Source: Pedobacter sp. SYSU D00535 (GTDB lineage: Bacteria > Bacteroidota > Bacteroidia > Sphingobacteriales > Sphingobacteriaceae). From it: a stretch of DNA of 64,000 nt. Location of the stretch: positions 519,913 through 583,912 of the forward strand of contig NZ_JAFEWD010000003.1 of the NCBI RefSeq assembly GCF_017355855.1, given 5' to 3'. Below are positions 62,088-64,000 of the stretch, in pieces. The position numbers and the translations under genes were made by a program. Position 1 is the stretch's first letter. Each line of letters starts with the position of its first letter. A model generated the notes under the pieces. It worked only from the letters and a program-made list of their open reading frames with translations. It ran no database searches and had not been told where the DNA came from.

Positions 62088-62297
62088 TCAATGATACCCT
62101 TCAACCCATAATTTCCCTGACACTACTATACAGATAATCTTCAGGTTTCTCGACAAAGCCCGCATGGACTGATTATTATGAATGTAATCCAAGGTATCGT
62201 GGAGATGCTTAGCGTCTCTCATTTCTATTCGACGGTTATCTTGTCGCCATAGCTGGAAGCTTAAATTGTTGCCGTTCTGCTTACCAGCCCTTTCCAT
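62088..62297 (-). pseudogene. C-terminal fragment of a second RAYT-type transposase
   Basis: The minus strand reads LSFQLWRQDNRRIEM...HDTLDYIHNN, then is out of frame; the shifted frame continues GFVEKPEDYLYSSVREIMG to a stop. Both pieces match the conserved end of RAYT proteins (DYIHNNPVxAGFV...YLYSS). No N-terminal half or HUH motif is found upstream, so it is a decayed remnant from a different RAYT copy than the one at 61395 and in the opposite direction. Confidence 0.8.
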
Positions 62298-62451
62298 TCC
62301 CGAGGTACTCGGGACAGGCTATCCATAACATCCATTTTCGTCTGCTTTCCGCCTAACCTTGGGTTTGATTATGAACAGGTTATTGCCTGATTCGTGACAA
62401 GTACCGGGAAGCTCCGGGAAGCGTTCAGTCGTTTCCAAACAATTCCCGAAG

Positions 62452-62476
62452 TGTCACTTCCTAAAACAGCTATACA
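62452..62476. repeat. Left terminal inverted repeat of the IS3-family element
   Basis: Begins TGTCACTTCC and ends AGCTATACA; 21 of 25 positions match the reverse complement of 63976-64000. Confidence 0.85.
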
Positions 62477-62488
62477 CATTAAGAGTGT

Positions 62489-63025
62489 ATGGAATCACAA
62501 AAAGAAGAACAACAGATTAAGGGAGAGCGGCTAGCATATCGCTTTTCAATCGAGGAAAAGAAGGAAGCCGTCCGGGCTGTAGAAAGAGGAGAATTAGTTA
62601 AATCAGTAATTGCCCGTTACCGGATCAGTGACAAAACGCTGGCAAATTGGAGAAATCGGTATAGCCAAACTCATAAACCGGTAGCTCACCGAGTTTATAA
62701 ATTCTCAGAAAAGCGTTCAGTACTACGCGCTATTGAGAAAGGTATGAGCGTGAGTGATGCAGCCATAGCTTTTGGAATACGGAATAGTGGCTCTATTCGG
62801 GAATGGATAAAGCAAACAACCGCGGAAAATGCCGACCTTAGTGCTATTGCCATGAAAAAAGCGCAACCACAAGAGTCTAAAGAGCAAGATCTGGAAACAC
62901 TCAGACAGCAGTTGGCCGAGGCCCAGCTAAAGATTAAAGCCCTGGAGACATTGATCGATGTAGCTGAAGAACACCTGAAGATTGATATCCGAAAAAAGCC
63001 TGGTGCCAGGCAGTCACCAAAATGA
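62489..63025 (+). CDS. IS3-family transposase OrfA (helix-turn-helix subunit)
   Basis: A 178-residue DNA-binding protein. It has two helix-turn-helix units: YRFSIEEKKEAVRAVERGELVKSVIARYRISDKTLANWRNRY and a second, YKFSEKRSVLRAIEKGMSVSDAAIAFG. A leucine-rich coiled coil (LETLRQQLAEAQLKIKALETL) follows, as usual in OrfA for multimer formation. Its TGA overlaps the ATG of orfB in ATGA, so coupling replaces or adds to the -1 frameshifting typical of this family. Confidence 0.92.
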   Translation: MESQKEEQQIKGERLAYRFSIEEKKEAVRAVERGELVKSVIARYRISDKTLANWRNRYSQTHKPVAHRVYKFSEKRSVLRAIEKGMSVSDAAIAFGIRNSGSIREWIKQTTAENADLSAIAMKKAQPQESKEQDLETLRQQLAEAQLKIKALETLIDVAEEHLKIDIRKKPGARQSPK

Positions 63026-63918
63026 AAGAGGACTATCCTGGCACAGGTATAAAGATACTGTGCCGACTGTTTGGCAAAACCCGCCATGCCTGGTATGATC
63101 ACCAGTGGCGTCTGAAGGATACCGGTGTTAAAGAGGATATTATTCTGCAACATGTATTGAACATAAGAAAGGATCTGCCGCGGGTTGGGACACTGAAACT
63201 GCAACATATAATTACTCCGCAATTGGCTGCTCACGGCATTTCATGTGGTAGAGATTATCTGTTTGACCTAATGCGCGAACATGGTCTGTATATCCGAAAA
63301 CGTAAGCGACGGGTGATTACCACCGATTCCAGACACTGGATGCATAAATATCCCAACTTGGTAAAGGAGTTGAAGGTTACGCGCCCTGAGCAGCTCTGGG
63401 TAAGTGATATCACTTACATTCGAATAAGTTCGGGCTGGGCCTATCTGAGCCTGATCACCGATGCTTATTCGCATAAAGTGATGGGATATTGCTTGAGAAA
63501 GGACCTTTCTGCCCAGGGCTGTATAGAGGCGCTGGAAATGGCATTGGAGAACAGGGATTACAATGAGACCCTGATCCATCATTCCGACCGCGGCTCACAG
63601 TATTGCTCCAAAGAATATGTAGCACTTTTAATTCAGAACAAAGTAGCAATCAGCATGACAGAGAATGGCGATCCTTACGAGAACGCAATCGCAGAACGCA
63701 TGAACGGTATTCTTAAATCCGAGTTTGACTTATACGTATCACAGCAAGGGCTGGCAGAAACAAAGCAGCATATCGCTCGGTCCGTTGCTGCCTACAACCA
63801 GATTCGGCCGCACGACAGTTGTGACCGCCTCACCCCCGAGAAGGCTCATCTGCAAAGTGGAATATTAAGAAAACGATGGAAAAGTAGAAATCAAATAACC
63901 GCAACACCACTTGTATAG
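63022..63918 (+). CDS. IS3-family transposase OrfB (DDE integrase core)
   Basis: A 298-residue protein with an N-terminal HTH-21-like part (GTGIKILCRLFGKTRHAWYDH; LPRVGTLKLQHIITPQLAAHG) and an rve catalytic core. The DDE residues lie in LWVSDITYIRISSG, HHSDRGSQYCSKEY and ENAIAERMNGILKSEF, with a final YNQIRPHDSCDRLTPEKAH. No stop or frameshift is seen, so the element could be active. Confidence 0.94.
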   Translation: MKEDYPGTGIKILCRLFGKTRHAWYDHQWRLKDTGVKEDIILQHVLNIRKDLPRVGTLKLQHIITPQLAAHGISCGRDYLFDLMREHGLYIRKRKRRVITTDSRHWMHKYPNLVKELKVTRPEQLWVSDITYIRISSGWAYLSLITDAYSHKVMGYCLRKDLSAQGCIEALEMALENRDYNETLIHHSDRGSQYCSKEYVALLIQNKVAISMTENGDPYENAIAERMNGILKSEFDLYVSQQGLAETKQHIARSVAAYNQIRPHDSCDRLTPEKAHLQSGILRKRWKSRNQITATPLV

Positions 63919-63975
63919 TTCATAAAGGAATAACAAATTGCAGTGTATAATTGAATTAGTAATAAGCAATAAACC

Positions 63976-64000
63976 TGTATAGCTATTTCAGGACGAGACA
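63976..64000. repeat. Right terminal inverted repeat of the IS3-family element
   Basis: TGTATAGCT followed by ATTTCAGGACGAGACA ends on the last base of the window. Reverse-complemented it begins TGTCTCGTCC, the same start as the left repeat but for single-base changes. Confidence 0.85.

Larger units (their letters stand above)
62452..64000 (+). mobile_element. Intact IS3-family insertion sequence (about 1.55 kb)
   Basis: Bounded by 25-bp terminal inverted repeats: 62452-62476 starts TGTCACTTCCTAAAACAGCT, and 63976-64000 is its reverse complement with 4 mismatches. It holds two overlapping frames, orfA and orfB. The right repeat ends on the last base of the window, so the 3- to 5-base target duplication cannot be checked. 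It is inserted in a region already full of transposase relics. Confidence 0.9.

Overview
The window looks like chromosome of a Bacteroidota bacterium, most likely a soil or plant-associated Sphingobacteriaceae member (Pedobacter-like). The reasons are the SusD-type protein, the dense run of secreted carbohydrate-active enzymes, start regions without strong Shine-Dalgarno sequences, TAnnTTTG-type -7 boxes before several genes, and the palindromic repeat families. The species assignment is inference. No tRNA, rRNA or CRISPR array was seen. || 1-43.7 kb: a large pectin, chiefly rhamnogalacturonan-I, utilisation locus in three plus-strand blocks. Block 1 (1-17.8 kb) begins inside a susD gene. It continues with a surface lipoprotein, GH105, CE12, GH28, PL22, GH106, GH115, a GH43-like enzyme and GH2, and ends at a strong terminator. 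Block 2 (19.5-30.7 kb) holds GH28, PL1 pectate lyase, a Tat-type GH43-like enzyme, a GH28 lipoprotein, a 1231-residue DUF4450-like protein and a six-hairpin glycosidase, ending at a perfect-stem terminator facing a PAS histidine kinase. Block 3 (32.5-43.7 kb) holds PL11 rhamnogalacturonan lyase, two CE12 esterases, GH105, rhamnose mutarotase, a second GH106, an FG-GAP propeller protein and a GntR/LacI-hybrid regulator. Together they would cut homogalacturonan and rhamnogalacturonan-I outside the cytoplasm, deacetylate them, remove unsaturated uronic acids, release rhamnose and feed it to catabolism. SusC lies upstream, outside the window. || 43.8-56.4 kb: housekeeping and trehalose genes. These are a GH15 enzyme convergent with a fused trehalose-6-phosphate synthase/phosphatase, a small unknown gene, a D-2-hydroxyacid dehydrogenase overlapping ksgA, a divergent pdxA, about 2.4 kb of gene-free tandem and palindromic repeats, and hrpB. 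|| 56.5-60.9 kb: an AT-rich, minus-strand defence island. In transcription order it encodes a PRTase-like effector, a small winged-helix protein, a structured non-coding RNA, a retron reverse transcriptase (YADD, N-x3-H and VTG motifs), and a downstream protein split by a -1 frame change at an A6 run. The C-terminus of that protein carries an RX4H HEPN-ribonuclease-type motif (RNxxxHG, as in DUF4209). PRTase plus winged helix resembles the known PRTase retron type; the HEPN partner is the part I do not recognise from described retrons and is the best candidate for something new. || 61-64 kb: a graveyard of mobile elements. It contains a decayed REP-associated tyrosine transposase between perfect 25-bp inverted repeats, a second transposase remnant, and an intact IS3-family element whose right terminal repeat coincides with the end of the window. 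A separate palindromic-repeat array with an embedded GIY-YIG nuclease gene sits at 17.9-19.4 kb inside the pectin locus.
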